The notes beneath the pieces are model-generated. The model did not search any database and was not told the origin of the DNA. It saw only the letters and a list, made by a program, of their open reading frames with translations. From the NCBI GenBank assembly GCA_021799915.1, contig JAJYZN010000165.1, positions 1 through 6,079 of the forward strand: a stretch of 6,079 bases of DNA, written 5' to 3'. The position numbers and the translations under genes were made by a program. Positions 5,959 through 6,079 of this stretch are shown here, piece by piece (position 1 is the first letter of the stretch; each line of letters opens with the position of its first letter). The DNA comes from Actinomycetes bacterium. GTDB lineage: Bacteria; Actinomycetota; Acidimicrobiia; Acidimicrobiales; RAAP-2.

Positions 5959-6005
5959 TAGGTGATCCGGGTTCTTCCGATCTTCTGACGGTTCCGGATC
6001 ACCTA
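5959..6005. repeat. Perfect 12-bp inverted repeat between tRNA-Ser and the dehydrogenase gene
   Basis: TAGGTGATCCGG (5959-5970) and CCGGATCACCTA (5994-6005) are perfect inverted copies separated by 23 nt. In the minus-strand transcript the stem begins 13 nt after the tRNA CCA end and closes 8 nt before the GGAGGA ribosome site. It may be the transcription terminator of the tRNA (no T-run, as is common in high-GC actinobacteria), a leader hairpin controlling the dehydrogenase gene, or an operator. The pairing is certain; the function is inferred from position. Confidence 0.6.
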
Positions 6006-6018
6006 CTTCGGGGTCCGG

Positions 6019-6079
6019 TGGCGGAGGCGGTGGGATTTGAACCCACGGTGGGTTGCCCCACACACGATTTCCAATCGTG
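6019..6079 (-). tRNA. tRNA-Ser(GGA), 3' 61 nt (partial, runs off the right edge)
   Basis: The visible part on the minus strand begins exactly at the anticodon stem. CACGA/TCGTG enclose the loop TTGGAAA with anticodon GGA (6072-6070), which reads serine UCC/UCU codons. A 16-nt variable region follows with a 5-bp stem (GTGGG/CCCAC) and a GCAA loop, the long class II arm expected of tRNA-Ser. The T arm is GTGGG-TTCAAAT-CCCAC. The 3' acceptor strand is CGCCTCC with discriminator G and an encoded CCA ending at 6019. The acceptor 5' strand and D arm lie outside the window. Confidence 0.96.

Noticed and set aside
5123..5965. Long plus-strand open frames, such as 5123-5965 and 1013-1663.
   Set aside because: They lie opposite clearly identified genes, have compositions typical of GC-rich shadow frames, and show no recognisable domain.
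5975..5986. AGATCGGAAGA on the minus strand, identical to the start of a common Illumina adapter, inside the loop of the inverted repeat.
   Set aside because: The match stops after 11 bases and the flanking sequence does not continue as adapter. It is probably chance, although raw reads across this site would settle whether the junction is an artefact.

Overview
The window is high-GC bacterial DNA with every supported gene on the minus strand, so transcription runs from right to left. GC-rich coding, GTG starts, a class II tRNA-Ser with an encoded CCA, and PhoP-like GTTCAC direct repeats suggest a high-GC actinobacterium, possibly from an Acidimicrobiia-like lineage. The sequence alone does not fix the taxon.

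In order of transcription: the 3' part of a tRNA-Ser(GGA) gene (6079-6019) enters from the right edge. An 80-nt gap with a perfect 12-bp inverted repeat follows, then an acyl-CoA dehydrogenase gene (5938-4682). A 55-nt gap with a 24-bp interrupted palindrome leads to the potassium-stress two-component pair kdpD (sensor kinase, 4626-2923) and kdpE (response regulator, 2921-2232), which are one base apart. A 113-nt gap holds four GTTCA(C/G) repeats in helical phase, the probable KdpE-type operator. After it come a 27-codon putative membrane peptide (2118-2035), kdpF (2038-1949), kdpA (1948-254) and the first 85 codons of kdpB (257-1, running off the left edge). kdpC is not in the window and would be expected further left.

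The kdp genes form a coherent unit. KdpD and KdpE should sense potassium limitation or osmotic stress and activate the promoter in front of the structural genes. KdpF, KdpA and KdpB, with KdpC, form the high-affinity K+-transporting P-type ATPase. The structural genes are packed very tightly: ATGA overlaps at small ORF/kdpF and kdpA/kdpB, and TGA directly abutting ATG at kdpF/kdpA, which implies translational coupling. The acyl-CoA dehydrogenase and the tRNA look metabolically unrelated to potassium transport.

The points most worth a second look are the helically phased repeat array in the kdp promoter, the small membrane ORF ahead of kdpF, a KdpD that lacks the classical N-terminal KdpD/Usp sensor region, and the two perfect inverted repeats in front of kdpD and the dehydrogenase. 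I see no mobile element, CRISPR array or plus-strand gene, and no clearly new multi-gene system.
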